Source: CAIWHR01 sp963809965 (lineage in GTDB: Bacteria; Pseudomonadota; Gammaproteobacteria; Burkholderiales; Casimicrobiaceae). Taken from it: a stretch of 64,000 nt of DNA. The stretch covers positions 1 to 64,000 of the forward strand of contig CAWELU010000018.1 of assembly GCA_963809965.1 (NCBI GenBank), in the 5' to 3' direction. The position numbers were made by a program, and so were the translations under genes. This document shows, piece by piece, positions 63,413-64,000 of this stretch; the first letter of the stretch is position 1; every line of letters starts with the position of its first letter. The notes under the pieces were generated by a model, which made no database searches, had not been told where the DNA came from, and saw only the letters and a program-made list of their open reading frames with translations.

Positions 63413-64000
63413 GTGTACGTCGACTCCCACTGCCATCTCGACTTCCCCGAGCTCGCCAACGAGCTCCCGGCGGTGCTCGATGCGATGGCGGCGGCGCGAT
63501 GTTTCACGCACGCTCTGTGCATCGGGGTCAACCTTCCCGCACTGGCCCGGCGTGCACGCGCTCGCGATGTCGCACCCGAATCTCTACGCGACCGTTGGCG
63601 TGCACCCCGACTACGAGGACACCCCCGAACCGACCGTCGCCGACCTTGTGGCGCTCGCGGCGCGACCCAAGGTGGTCGCGATCGGCGAGACCGGGCTCGA
63701 CTACTATCGGTTGCACGGCGATCTCGAGTGGCAGCGACGACGGTTCCGAGTTCATGTCGCGGCGGCAAGAGAGGCAGCCAGACCATTGGTCGTACATACC
63801 CGCGCCGCCGCCGAGGACACGCTGGCCATCATGCGCGAGGAAGGAGCACGCGATGCGGGCGGTGTCATGCACTGCTTCACGGAGACCTGGCAGGTTGCGC
63901 GTGCCGCGCTCGATCTCGGGTTTCACATTTCGTTTTCCGGCATCGTCACGTTCCGGAATGCGCGGACCTCAAGGACGTGGCGCGTCGAGTTCCACTCGAC
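63413..64000 (+). CDS. tatD: TatD family metal-dependent DNase, cut by window end, two frameshifts
   Basis: GTG 63413 begins YVDSHCHLDFPELANELPAV, with the metal-binding H-x-H. One extra base near 63543 shifts the frame; after it WPGVHALAMSHPNLYATVGV, HPDYEDTPEPTVADLVALAA, PKVVAIGETGLDYYRLHGDL and GVMHCFTETWQVARAALDLG follow. A missing base near 63965 shifts it again (DLKDVARRVPLD) before the edge. These motifs contain the metal ligands of TatD hydrolases. About 195 of ~260 residues are in the window. Confidence 0.92.
   Translation, partial: MYVDSHCHLDFPELANELPAVLDAMAAARCFTHALCIGVNLPALARRARARDVAPESLRDRWRAPRLRGHPRTDRRRPCGARGATQGGRDRRDRARLLSVARRSRVAATTVPSSCRGGKRGSQTIGRTYPRRRRGHAGHHARGRSTRCGRCHALLHGDLAGCACRARSRVSHFVFRHRHVPECADLKDVARRVPLD

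Noticed and set aside
1..64000. CRISPR array
   Set aside because: No regularly spaced identical repeats were seen; the intergenic repeats are degenerate and irregular, and no cas gene is present.

Overview
The window looks like a high-GC betaproteobacterial chromosome, Burkholderiales/Nitrosomonadales-like. The evidence is conserved gene order. On the minus strand, thrS-infC-rpmI-rplT-pheS-pheT-ihfA-merR lies between tRNA-Val and tRNA-Pro. On the plus strand, mltG-tmk-holB-pilZ-tatD runs off the right edge. A type II secretion operon, gspG to gspN, reads away from mltG. This right third (44.7-64 kb) is ordinary core genome.

The left part is accessory. At 1-3 kb are a phage/plasmid-type polymerase fragment joined tail to tail with an SpvB-like toxin fragment, a relic of an integron-type integrase, and a frameshifted IS110 element. 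From 3.7 to 8 kb are pgsA, two unrecognised exported or membrane proteins and an ABC-type periplasmic binding protein, separated by long gaps that hold degenerate copies of a short repeat family. From 8.2 to 12.6 kb is a tightly overlapped four-gene operon for a thiamine-dependent 2-oxoacid:ferredoxin oxidoreductase, with a fused flavoprotein-ferredoxin subunit. From 13 to 17 kb are a patatin-like lipoprotein, a chalcone-isomerase-like protein, an internally deleted DUF4239-type membrane protein and an outer-membrane channel-like protein. From 18.9 to 27 kb is a run of large secreted proteins: SBBP beta-propeller, Ig-repeat, carboxypeptidase-regulatory-domain and phospholipase-C-like. At 27.3-30.9 kb etfB, etfA and an acyl-CoA dehydrogenase form a fatty-acid electron-transfer set.

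From 31 to 44.6 kb is an insertion-sequence graveyard with elements or fragments of IS3, IS256, IS110, IS630, IS1182 and IS4, plus an integrase-type transposase. Inside it sits a lower-GC signalling island: an alpha/beta hydrolase divergent from an RpfC-like hybrid histidine kinase, and a LuxR-type acyl-homoserine-lactone receptor. An RpfG-like HD-GYP regulator follows directly. Together these suggest cell-density signalling linked to cyclic-di-GMP breakdown.

Many genes carry single-base frameshifts. In essential genes such as pheT (five) and holB (four), nearly all are extra bases, and removing one base at each site restores a family-length protein. These are best read as sequence-consensus errors, so I keep such genes as CDS. 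True decay is limited to the IS remnants and a few fragments.
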